Source: Candidatus Poribacteria bacterium
GTDB lineage: Bacteria; Poribacteria; WGA-4E; WGA-3G
Reading direction: 5' to 3'
NCBI GenBank assembly: GCA_022823085.1
Contig: JAJDXV010000013.1
Coordinates: 1 to 64,000, forward strand
Length of the DNA: 64,000 nt
Of the stretch, positions 9,073 to 16,828 are shown one piece after another. The first letter of the stretch is position 1. Every line of letters starts with the position of its first letter. Made by a program: the position numbers and the translations under genes. The notes below the pieces were generated by a model. It saw only the letters and a program-made list of their open reading frames with translations, had not been told where the DNA came from and did not search any database.

Positions 9073-10017
9073 ATGAAAAATATATTAAGATTCCGCAGTG
9101 ATCGGTGTTTCAAAATTGTTCAATTTACTGATATTCATTGGCACAACGGGGAAGCACCGGATCAACAATCAGCGAAACTAATGACACAAATTGCAAAGGC
9201 TGAGTCCCCAGATTTAATTGTACTGACGGGTGATATTTTGTCGGGTGGTGGTTGTGAGGATGCTGCCGATTCCCTCCGACAGGTTATCGAGACTGTGGCG
9301 GCATGCGAGGTGCCGTGGGCAGCTGTTTTCGGCAACCACGATGACGAAGGCAATGCTGATCGGCACGAGTTGATGGCAGTTATGCAAGAGAACAGTTTTT
9401 CTTTGTTGCAACCGGGTCCCGAAGACGTACCGGGTGTCGGTAATTACACGCTACCCATCCAGAGCTCTGACGGGAATGCATCTGCAGCAATACTTTATTT
9501 TATCGACTCTGGTAGTTATGCACCGACCGACATCGGTGGTTATGACTGGATTAGACGCGAACAAATAGCATGGTACTTACAAGAATCTGCCAAGTTCACT
9601 GCTGAAGCCGGGCATCAATTACCTGCGCTTGCCTTTTTCCACATCCCGATTCCGGAGTATGACGAGGTTTGGGATTTTCATACCTGTTATGGTGTGAAAT
9701 ATGAGAATGTTTGCGCGCCTCAGATCAATACCGGTTTTTTCGCTGCGCTACATGAAGCTGGCGATGTCATGGGTACATTTGTGGGCCATGAACATATCAA
9801 CGATTTCTGGGGTGATTTACACGGTATCCGTCTCTGCTATGGTCGTGCAACCGGTTATAATACTTATGGGAGAGAAGGCTTTCCGCGCGGGGCACGCGTA
9901 ATTCAGTTACAGGAAGACGAGCGGCAATTTGAGACTTGGTTACACCTTGACGACGGCACCGTAGTCCACTCCCAACCAGAGCATACACCGCTGCAACGAA
10001 CTTTTACTGAGGATTAA
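9073..10017 (+). CDS. Calcineurin-like metallophosphoesterase
   Basis: A 314-aa protein with the metal-binding blocks of the calcineurin-like superfamily: FTDIHWHNG, LTGDILSGG, FGNHDDEGN, FFHIPIPEY and FVGHEHINDF. It resembles the purple acid phosphatase PAP29-like subgroup. It probably hydrolyses phosphoesters; substrate unknown. No signal peptide is evident, so it is probably cytoplasmic. The start at 9073 is supported by GAAGGAGAG 10 bp upstream and by the promoter overlapping the earlier ATG. Confidence 0.88.
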   Translation: MKNILRFRSDRCFKIVQFTDIHWHNGEAPDQQSAKLMTQIAKAESPDLIVLTGDILSGGGCEDAADSLRQVIETVAACEVPWAAVFGNHDDEGNADRHELMAVMQENSFSLLQPGPEDVPGVGNYTLPIQSSDGNASAAILYFIDSGSYAPTDIGGYDWIRREQIAWYLQESAKFTAEAGHQLPALAFFHIPIPEYDEVWDFHTCYGVKYENVCAPQINTGFFAALHEAGDVMGTFVGHEHINDFWGDLHGIRLCYGRATGYNTYGREGFPRGARVIQLQEDERQFETWLHLDDGTVVHSQPEHTPLQRTFTED

Positions 10018-10091
10018 TGATTAATCGATCATATTACAACCAATACTAAGATTGACGGTAGGTTTTATTTTATATTTTATAGGAGGGTATT

Positions 10092-10442
10092 GTGAGGGCA
10101 AATTCTCAAATCTCTGTTCGACATCAAGACGAAGGAAAGATCGCGATATTCGATATTACGGGTTATCTTACGGATGCTTCTGAACCTATATTGAGCGATG
10201 CTTATGCAGACGCGGAGGTTCAAGATGCAGAGAAAGTTCTACTTAACTTTGAACGCCGCAGTTTCATCACCAGTAGTGGTTTCGGTGAGATTATCAGATT
10301 GCTCTGGAAGATGCGCGAGAAAGGACAGGTTTTAAGGGTTGCGCATCCGTCCACCCAAGTCAGAAATATCTTCAACACGATCGGATTGACGCAGAGCATA
10401 GGGGTCTTTGAATCTGAAGAAGACGCACTCAGAGATTTCTAA
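10092..10442 (+). CDS. STAS-domain anti-sigma-factor antagonist-like protein
   Basis: A 116-aa single STAS domain of SpoIIAA/RsbV type. The loop FITSSGFGEIIRLL matches the conserved DSSGLG-type segment whose serine is phosphorylated by a partner kinase. It has a GTG start with a strong AGGAGGG site. Neither an anti-sigma kinase nor a phosphatase is nearby, so the partner is encoded elsewhere. It converges with the DUF6785 gene. Confidence 0.85.
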   Translation: MRANSQISVRHQDEGKIAIFDITGYLTDASEPILSDAYADAEVQDAEKVLLNFERRSFITSSGFGEIIRLLWKMREKGQVLRVAHPSTQVRNIFNTIGLTQSIGVFESEEDALRDF

Positions 10443-10471
10443 TTCGTTGTTGTGTTGTTCTGGAAGTTGCT

Positions 10472-12364
10472 TTATGGAAAAAGCGTGTACATGTTTTTGT
10501 TTAATATAACCCCGAGCAAACTCCAGAAGCTTCCAGCAAGGAATTGACCGAATACGAATCCCAAGAAAAGCGGCAATGCTTGACGGTAGGCGCGTACCCC
10601 ACCTCCTGTGAAAAGTAATTGCTTGAAGAGCCATCCCAAAAAGATTGAGAACCACATCCAACCGATTGCCCAACCGTTGCCGACAGCGTAGCCGACGGGA
10701 TAAAATGGCCACCACAAAAACTGGCGTTTCAAAAACGTCAGTACACCGGTGAATAGGAAACCGAACGCTATGTGTTGGACAGCCGGAAAATTCGGTGCCC
10801 GTGGCGAGATAATCCAACTTTGCAAGCGATTAAATTCACCGACACCCCACCGTGCAAACCGGTATTCATAATAGAGTGCGACGTGTCCGACAATCGAAAC
10901 GATTGTCCCGACGATTGATGCCACAATAAGTGCGACAACCAATCGATTCTCGTGAAAGCGGAAATGTCTACCAATTTTAAACGCTTCTAACTGATGCGGC
11001 ATCGGGTGGCAGCGGTAACCGTAGGCGAGCCATGAAAGGAGCGTTGTGTTGGTCAGGTTCTGTGCACCTAAGGGACGAGTTCCACCGAACAATAACATAA
11101 TCCGGTCGGGATGCATCCCGTGCAGTTCGTGTGTTGGGGGCCCAAGTTCGGCACGCATACGCGTCATCGCGATGCATAGTATCAAGTAGATGCTGAAATA
11201 ACCGAGTGCGACCCACGGCGAGAGCCCAGCGAAATACCAGAATATCAGCACAATCGCCATACTGACGATTAACCCGAAAACGGCGAGTCTGTATAAACCG
11301 TCTTTAGATTTAAACGAGAATACGTCGCGGAGTATCCCCCAAACGTGTTTCCGGCTTGTGATAAGTGCGAGAACACCGATACCGAGCCATGCACCACCCC
11401 GTTGTTCCGTCTGTAGACCGATGGCGGTTGTCCATCCGATTGCGCTAAAAAAGACGCGCTGTGCCCCCCAAAATAGATAGAAAAACCAAAACGATAACGA
11501 CAAGTCCAACGGCATGAGGTAGCCAAACCCTATTGCAAACGGATAGACATAGATCGGCAGCCGTCCGACTGCGTTCCACGGTCGATCAGAAAAGTAGAGT
11601 TGATATTTGATTTTGAGGGAAGGTATCACAGGGAAGAGGTAGTTCAAACCTGCCAGGATCTCTAACCCGAATGCGATGCCGAAACCGAGCCAGATGAGTT
11701 TATTCCGAAAAAGTGCGGAAGTATTGCCGAGCAGTTCAATAGGAAGCGTCGTTAAAGGGTAGCTCAATTTCTCGTGGTCGATCCATTGCCTTCTAATGAT
11801 AATATTGACACAAAGCATCATAAATAGGAGGACGATGACCAAGCCGCTCCAAGCCACGATGGGCCACAGCCACGCTTCCATGTATTGTTGCTGCCAAAAC
11901 GTATCGTCGCCCTCAAAGTATCCTTGTAGGATACCACGGTCAGTGATCGTCAGCCATGTCGGCATGAATCGAAAAAAGATATCCGCCCATTCATTTTCGG
12001 GTGTTGCAAACCACCCCGCATTGGCAATCATCGGTACTAATTGTCGAACGATGTCGTGTCCTGCGAGTGCGGTTGCCACGGATACCATGACATACGTCAT
12101 AGCGAGTTCGCGGGATGTCGGTGCGAAACCCTTAAAAGCCTTTTTCAGAAGTGGCGTGATGACCGCCAACAGGAAGAAAGTGAAAAGAACTGTTGGAAAG
12201 ATAGAGAAATCGGTGAGTTCCCAGACGACGCGGTTTTCTGCCGAGATAATCCAATAACAGGTGAGAATAATAAGGATTGAACCGAAGACCAACGTTCCGA
12301 AAAAAAAACGGGATGCTGAAGACTTCTGGCTGCTTTCAGTTATAGGTGACACTCTGTGCTGCAT
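10472..12364 (-). CDS. DUF6785/DUF6784 polytopic membrane protein
   Basis: A 630-aa protein with about a dozen hydrophobic helices. It matches my recollection of the paired DUF6785 (N-terminal) and DUF6784 (C-terminal) families common in Planctomycetes and Poribacteria. A loop segment ARMRAELGPPTHELHGMHPDRIML-like (here TRMRAELGPPTHELHG) is typical. The architecture recalls oligopeptide-transporter (OPT) permeases, so it may be a transporter, but the substrate is unknown. Its promoter lies so close to the ATG that a leaderless mRNA is predicted. Confidence 0.8.
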   Translation of the reverse strand: MQHRVSPITESSQKSSASRFFFGTLVFGSILIILTCYWIISAENRVVWELTDFSIFPTVLFTFFLLAVITPLLKKAFKGFAPTSRELAMTYVMVSVATALAGHDIVRQLVPMIANAGWFATPENEWADIFFRFMPTWLTITDRGILQGYFEGDDTFWQQQYMEAWLWPIVAWSGLVIVLLFMMLCVNIIIRRQWIDHEKLSYPLTTLPIELLGNTSALFRNKLIWLGFGIAFGLEILAGLNYLFPVIPSLKIKYQLYFSDRPWNAVGRLPIYVYPFAIGFGYLMPLDLSLSFWFFYLFWGAQRVFFSAIGWTTAIGLQTEQRGGAWLGIGVLALITSRKHVWGILRDVFSFKSKDGLYRLAVFGLIVSMAIVLIFWYFAGLSPWVALGYFSIYLILCIAMTRMRAELGPPTHELHGMHPDRIMLLFGGTRPLGAQNLTNTTLLSWLAYGYRCHPMPHQLEAFKIGRHFRFHENRLVVALIVASIVGTIVSIVGHVALYYEYRFARWGVGEFNRLQSWIISPRAPNFPAVQHIAFGFLFTGVLTFLKRQFLWWPFYPVGYAVGNGWAIGWMWFSIFLGWLFKQLLFTGGGVRAYRQALPLFLGFVFGQFLAGSFWSLLGVILNKNMYTLFP

Positions 12365-12371
12365 GTTTATA

Positions 12372-12401
12372 ATTATACCACACCTATTAACGTTGAGGCA
12401 A
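12372..12401 (-). promoter_or_regulatory. Promoter of the DUF6785 gene
   Basis: On the minus strand: TTGCCT, an 18-bp spacer and TATAAT. Only about 7 bp separate the -10 box from the ATG. Confidence 0.65.
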
Positions 12402-12432
12402 ATAATTTTCCGTTAAACCTGAGGCTTGGAAT

Positions 12433-12461
12433 TTGCCATTTCTGTGGGTTTGTGGTATAAT
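12433..12461 (+). promoter_or_regulatory. Promoter of the GT9-GT1 operon
   Basis: TTGCCA, a 17-bp spacer and TATAAT, about 35 bp before the first ATG. It is back to back with the DUF6785 promoter. Confidence 0.7.
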
Positions 12462-12496
12462 ACACGACACTTTAACTCCCTACATAAGGCATAACT

Positions 12497-13576
12497 ATGC
12501 TATCCGATGGTCAGACTTCCGCCGTGAAAGTTGCGGCTCGCGGACAAGACAATATGCTTCCTCACATCAATAAGATACTCGTGATTCGGGTTGATGGTAT
12601 TGGCGACTTGCTGAATTCAACGCCGGCAATCGCGCTGTTAAGGGGAAATTATCCATCGGCGGAGATAACAGTATTGGCGCGTCCGCTCAACGCACCAGTG
12701 TTAATCGGTAACCCCGACGTGGATCGGATCCTCATTTTTGATCGTAAGGATAAGCACCACGGTATTGCAGCACAACTCCGATTCTATCATGAATTGCGCC
12801 GTGAAGGGTTTCAGCTTGTCGTCGCTATGCAGACGGCAATGTGGTCACACCTTGTTGCGTTTCTCTCCGGCGCGCCGTATCGGTTAGGACGGTATCAGAA
12901 ACGTTTTAGATCCACCCTCACGCATGCATGGCGCGGTCAATACCGAAAAGGTGAAACCCATGAAGTTGACAGGAACTTGGAATTGGTGCGCCTGATTTGC
13001 CAAGGCGAAAGTAGACGGAAATTGGTATACCACATGTCGGCTGACGAGATCGCCACCGCTAAAGCGCAGCAGACATCATGGGGTATCGGTGACGATGCAT
13101 TTCTCATCGGTATCCATCCAGGCGGAAGTTCGTTTGATAAACGCTGGCCCGAAAAGCAGTACGCTGACCTCGCCGACAGATTAGCACAACAATACAATGC
13201 AACAATACTCCTCTTACGTGGCCCCGAAGAAGCAGAATTGGTGCAGAACATTCAAGAAGCGATGCAATCTCACGCTATCACTTACGCTCCAAAGACAATT
13301 CGTGAGTTGGGTGCGCTGTTATCTTGTTGTGATTTGGTGGTCTGTAATGACTCTGGTCCGATGCATCTCGCTGCGGCGTTGGATGTACCGATGGTGGCGA
13401 TTTTCGGTCCCACAGATCATGTGGCGTGGTATCCGCTGAGTGAAAACGCCTCTATCGTACGGCGAGATATGCCGTGTTGGCCGTGTAGTGCACATAAGTG
13501 TAAAATCGGATGGGAATGTACGAAAAAACTTCCTGTTGACCCCGTTTGGGATGCAACAACGGAGAAAGTGAAATGA
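12497..13576 (+). CDS. Glycosyltransferase family 9 (heptosyltransferase-like)
   Basis: A 359-aa GT-B enzyme. The N-terminal domain has ILVIRVDGIGDLLNSTPAI. The C-terminal nucleotide-sugar domain has IGIHPGGSSFDKRWPEKQ and VCNDSGPMHLAAALDVPMVAIFGPTD, the hallmark GT9 blocks of ADP-heptose:LPS heptosyltransferases. It probably adds a sugar to lipopolysaccharide core on the inner face of the cytoplasmic membrane. The first 22 residues precede the conserved strand, so an internal ATG at 12554 (MLPHINKIL) is possible. It is translationally coupled to the GT1 gene. Confidence 0.9.
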   Translation: MLSDGQTSAVKVAARGQDNMLPHINKILVIRVDGIGDLLNSTPAIALLRGNYPSAEITVLARPLNAPVLIGNPDVDRILIFDRKDKHHGIAAQLRFYHELRREGFQLVVAMQTAMWSHLVAFLSGAPYRLGRYQKRFRSTLTHAWRGQYRKGETHEVDRNLELVRLICQGESRRKLVYHMSADEIATAKAQQTSWGIGDDAFLIGIHPGGSSFDKRWPEKQYADLADRLAQQYNATILLLRGPEEAELVQNIQEAMQSHAITYAPKTIRELGALLSCCDLVVCNDSGPMHLAAALDVPMVAIFGPTDHVAWYPLSENASIVRRDMPCWPCSAHKCKIGWECTKKLPVDPVWDATTEKVK

Positions 13577-14805
13577 AAATTGTCGTCGTCTGCTGGGGAT
13601 CAACCGGAGATGTCTATCCCGTTTTAGCACTCTCAGAACGTTTACTGGAACGCGGACATCAGGTGCGTGTCTGTTCACCAACACTCTATAGAGATAAGAT
13701 TCTTGAGGTTGGCGCGGAATACTACGAGATAGGTGTCGCTTTTGATTTAGCGGAATTTCACGCGGCAATGGATGCTATTATTCCGAAGCGCGACCCGACA
13801 GCGATGCTACGACTCATCGTGGAAGAGGCGATTGTCCATCGGGGTGAGAAGTGGTATCAGGATTGTTTAACCGCTATGAAAGGGTTTGATATAGCGATCT
13901 GTCATTCAGTGGATATTCCCGGACAGGAAGCAGCGATTCGCAACGGTTTACCATGGCTTACCGTGACGTATTGTCCGGGTTTTATTAAATCTTTAGACTT
14001 CGCGCCCTATCCGTTCCCGAATTGGGGACGTATATTCAACGCTATCGTGTGGAAATTGGCGGAACTCCGTCTTGCCTCAAGTATAGATACACTCTTTAAC
14101 CAATTTATTGCGTCCATTGGCGGAGAGCCGAGGTCTTCCGTGGCGTTAGATGGCATGTATTCGCCACATCTAAACCTCATTGCCGCATCTCCAACGCTTT
14201 GTCCACCTGCTGATTTCCCACCGAATCACAAATTCACGGGTGTCTGGCATCTGGCATCACCTGCTTACGATCCACCGTCTGAACTTGTCGATTTCTTGGA
14301 GGCGGGCCCGCCACCGATTATCATCACGTTTGGGTCTATGGGAGGTTCCAATGGACGTGAGACGACGGAAATCCTGATTGAGGCTGTTAGAAAAACCGAA
14401 CGGCGTGCGATTATTCAAGCGGGTTGGGGACAACTCGGCACACCAGAGACATCATCGGACATCTACTGTGCAGAATATGTCCCACACCAGTGGCTGTTTC
14501 CACAAGGGTGCTGCATCGTGCATCACGGGGGTGCTGGAACGACTGCTTCGGCGTGTCGTGCGAAAATTCCATCTGTCGTCGTAGCGCATCACGCAGATCA
14601 ACCGTATTGGGGGAAACGTCTATCGGACTTAGGTGTTGCGCCACGACATCTACATCGTCGAAATCTTACCGCTGAACGTTTGGCAAACCGTATCCAAGAG
14701 GTTTTGCAAACTCCGGCGATGACTGCACGTGCTCAGGTTTTGGGAGCACAGATGGAAACAGAAGATGGTTTAACTGCAGCTGTTAACCTGATTGAATCTT
14801 TTTAA
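13573..14805 (+). CDS. Glycosyltransferase family 1 (sterol/macrolide glucosyltransferase-like)
   Basis: A 410-aa GT-B enzyme of the UGT/GT28-like group. The N-terminal block is CWGSTGDVYPVLALSERLLERGH. The C-terminal donor-binding region reads YVPHQWLFPQGCCIVHHGGAGTTASACRAKIPSVVVAHHADQPYWGKRL. Such enzymes glycosylate lipids or small molecules using UDP-sugars. The ATG at 13573 overlaps the upstream TGA (ATGA), indicating coupling; the track's earlier start inside the GT9 gene is not needed. Confidence 0.9.
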   Translation: MKIVVVCWGSTGDVYPVLALSERLLERGHQVRVCSPTLYRDKILEVGAEYYEIGVAFDLAEFHAAMDAIIPKRDPTAMLRLIVEEAIVHRGEKWYQDCLTAMKGFDIAICHSVDIPGQEAAIRNGLPWLTVTYCPGFIKSLDFAPYPFPNWGRIFNAIVWKLAELRLASSIDTLFNQFIASIGGEPRSSVALDGMYSPHLNLIAASPTLCPPADFPPNHKFTGVWHLASPAYDPPSELVDFLEAGPPPIIITFGSMGGSNGRETTEILIEAVRKTERRAIIQAGWGQLGTPETSSDIYCAEYVPHQWLFPQGCCIVHHGGAGTTASACRAKIPSVVVAHHADQPYWGKRLSDLGVAPRHLHRRNLTAERLANRIQEVLQTPAMTARAQVLGAQMETEDGLTAAVNLIESF

Positions 14806-14808
14806 CAT

Positions 14809-14982
14809 GGACAGGCATTGGGTGCTGGAGAGCGGCAATTTCTCCGAAACGGAACCGTTCGTGAGGCAAAAGCGGAATATGAGAAATCAAAAGAGATGCC
14901 CGCGCATTATGCCAAAGCTGAACTGGCAGAATAGGACGCAGTGGCTCGATATGAAAACGGAAAACCGACGAAATTGAGATAA
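14809..14982 (+). pseudogene. Degraded coding fragment with internal TAG
   Basis: In the same frame as the preceding gene, after its stop, the sequence reads GQALGAGERQFLRNGTVREAKAEYEK..., then TAG, then DAVARYENGKPTKLR and TAA. Composition is protein-like but there is a nonsense codon and no start. It is probably a relic; family not recognised. Confidence 0.3.
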
Positions 14983-14983
14983 T

Positions 14984-15104
14984 AGGACTTACGCATGCTG
15001 CTCTTTTGTAGCATAACCTGTTAGGTTGTGCCACGAGAACATCTATGTTTTTTTAGAGTTCTCCCTCTAACAGAGCGTCATATCGTCAAAATTACGTAAG
15101 TCCT
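14984..15104 (-). mobile_element. MITE copy 1 (inverted orientation)
   Basis: Terminal inverted repeats AGGACTTACGCA.../...TACGTAAGTCCT bound 121 bp with no coding capacity. Read on the minus strand it aligns end to end with copies at 54.0 and 59.7 kb. It carries the internal hairpin AACCT-AAC-AGGTT. With the gene remnant before it, it fills the gap 14806-15130. Confidence 0.8.
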
Positions 15105-15130
15105 GGAGAAAAAAAAAAGGAGATAGAAAA

Positions 15131-15637
15131 ATGCTAAACTTGTTTGACATTCCAATGTACGACAGAGAAGGCTTTATTGAAGTTTTAGAAAAACTTGAAG
15201 CAAAAACAACCGATGTTGCATGGGAGTTTTTGGAGCGTGAGATCCCCGGCGTTGCTGACGATGACGCGTTCGATGGGCTGTGCTGGCTTGAGATCGCCGA
15301 AGAAGCACTTGACTTAACCCTGAAAGAAATGATGGCTCTAACAATTTTTGACCCTATAGGTATCAGTAGCGACGCGATGCACATGCAGGGACGGGATCCG
15401 CTCAGTGACGTGCAGTATCTTCACAATCTTTATGAATGGTGGGAGGCATTACAAAAAGATCGTGAAACACTTGAAAACCTTTTTCAAAACAAAGCCGTTT
15501 CTGAAATACTTGAGGAAATACACACCGTTCTAAAAATCTATAGTATCCCTTTTGGTAGCATAGAGAGCGTTCACAGGTTCTGTGACAACGCAATGCGGGA
15601 AGCGATGGATGTGTGGTTAAAAGACGAGAAGCGTTAA
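15131..15637 (+). CDS. Hypothetical protein, acidic helical
   Basis: A 168-aa protein I do not recognise. It is acidic, mostly helical, lacks a signal peptide or membrane segment, and contains a Trp-rich patch (YEWWEALQKDRETLE). The start has a GGAGA site 8 bp upstream. It lies just after a MITE copy, which may supply or isolate its promoter. No conserved neighbour hints at function. Confidence 0.6.
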   Translation: MLNLFDIPMYDREGFIEVLEKLEAKTTDVAWEFLEREIPGVADDDAFDGLCWLEIAEEALDLTLKEMMALTIFDPIGISSDAMHMQGRDPLSDVQYLHNLYEWWEALQKDRETLENLFQNKAVSEILEEIHTVLKIYSIPFGSIESVHRFCDNAMREAMDVWLKDEKR

Positions 15638-15734
15638 ACCCTCTCCACTTCAAACTCACGTATATTTGGGCGTTGCGTCTAAATTTCCGATATTTATAGT
15701 GACATGAAAAAATAATAGGATATGTCTTGGAAAA

Positions 15735-15764
15735 CGGACGAGGAAACCTCGCCCCTACGAACCG
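15735..15764. repeat. Palindromic repeat with CGAGGAAACCTCG core
   Basis: The hairpin CGAGG-AAA-CCTCG is followed by CCCCTACGA and framed by CGG/CCG. A diverged relative (GCGAAGCGACCTCACCGCTACGA) lies near 59.6 kb. A MITE-end-like sequence, TTGCGTAAGTTCT, sits 50 bp downstream. Confidence 0.5.
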
Positions 15765-15853
15765 TCTTTTGTTAAATGAAAAGTGTCCATTTAATTGTCG
15801 GTTTCACTATACTCAATTTGCGTAAGTTCTGATTAAAAAACCTTTGATAAAAA

Positions 15854-16828
15854 ATGCTGAAGAAAATTCTCGTCTTTAGTTTCTCTTTTATTGGTGACGC
15901 AGTGCTATCCACTGCTGTTATCCAACCGCTGCGAAGACACTTCCCAAATGCACATATTACCTTCCTCGTCGGACCGAGAGCGTCCGATCTCCTCGCCACT
16001 GAACCCAACATTGATGCCGTTATTGTCTATGACAACCGCGGCGAACACGCTGGTTGGCGCGGACGTTTGCGGCTTGTAAAAGCGTTGCGGCGTGATAAAT
16101 TCGATCTTGTTGTGAATTTACGGGACAGTCTTACGGCGCGGTGTATCGGTGTAAAACATTGGGGTATGGTGCGCGGGGAGAGCAATCGGCACGCTGTGAC
16201 CCGCTATCTGGAGGTACTCCAAAAGCGCGGTGTGGATACAACAGGCGCAAATCCGCGTTTAGAGTTGACTGAAAATGAACAGACGGCTGCACAGCGTTTT
16301 CTTGCCGAAGCCGGCTGGACATCAGAACGGTTGTTAATCGGTATCCATCCGGGCGGGAATTGGGTATACAAGTTGTGGGACGCAGGGAACTATGCGCGTG
16401 CGGCGAACGCTTTGGTAGAGAAACGGAACGCAGCGATTTTGCTTTTCGCCGGTCCGAATGAACGAGAACTCCAAGCACAAGTTGCGAATATAATGAACGT
16501 TCCGCCGATTCTTGTTCAAACGGAAAATCTACGACATCTCGCGGCGTTAATCTCTACCTGCGACGTATATATTGGGAATGACACGGGACCGATGCATATT
16601 GCGTCAGCAGTGGATACACCGGTAATCGCGCTTTTCGGTTCAACGAACCATCTTCGGAGCGGTCCCTACGGTGAGCAACATACAGTCGTGCAGAGCGGAA
16701 TGAATCTGGGGTGTAACCCGTGCCATCCGGGTCGGCACCCGGGGGGATGCGGTGCGGAGAGTTGTGAAGTGATTGCGGGGATCACTGTGGAGCAGGTATT
16801 GGCAGCAGTAGAGCGTTATACCTCTTGA
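15854..16828 (+). CDS. Glycosyltransferase family 9 (WaaF/heptosyltransferase II-like)
   Basis: A 324-aa GT-B enzyme with ILVFSFSFIGDAVLSTAVI near the N terminus, then IGIHPGGNWVYKLWDAGNYA and IGNDTGPMHIASAVDTPVIALFGSTNHLRSGPYG. These are GT9 hallmarks; the C-terminal GCNPCHPG...GCGAESC Cys-containing block is also common in the group. It probably builds LPS core together with the GT9 gene 2.3 kb upstream. Its last codons overlap the end of the convergent DUF499 gene by 13 bp. Confidence 0.9.
   Translation: MLKKILVFSFSFIGDAVLSTAVIQPLRRHFPNAHITFLVGPRASDLLATEPNIDAVIVYDNRGEHAGWRGRLRLVKALRRDKFDLVVNLRDSLTARCIGVKHWGMVRGESNRHAVTRYLEVLQKRGVDTTGANPRLELTENEQTAAQRFLAEAGWTSERLLIGIHPGGNWVYKLWDAGNYARAANALVEKRNAAILLFAGPNERELQAQVANIMNVPPILVQTENLRHLAALISTCDVYIGNDTGPMHIASAVDTPVIALFGSTNHLRSGPYGEQHTVVQSGMNLGCNPCHPGRHPGGCGAESCEVIAGITVEQVLAAVERYTS

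Noticed and set aside
16816-16828. 13-bp convergent overlap of GT9 and DUF499 genes as a regulatory antisense
   Set aside because: Short tail-to-tail overlaps are common in compact genomes and nothing else supports regulation.
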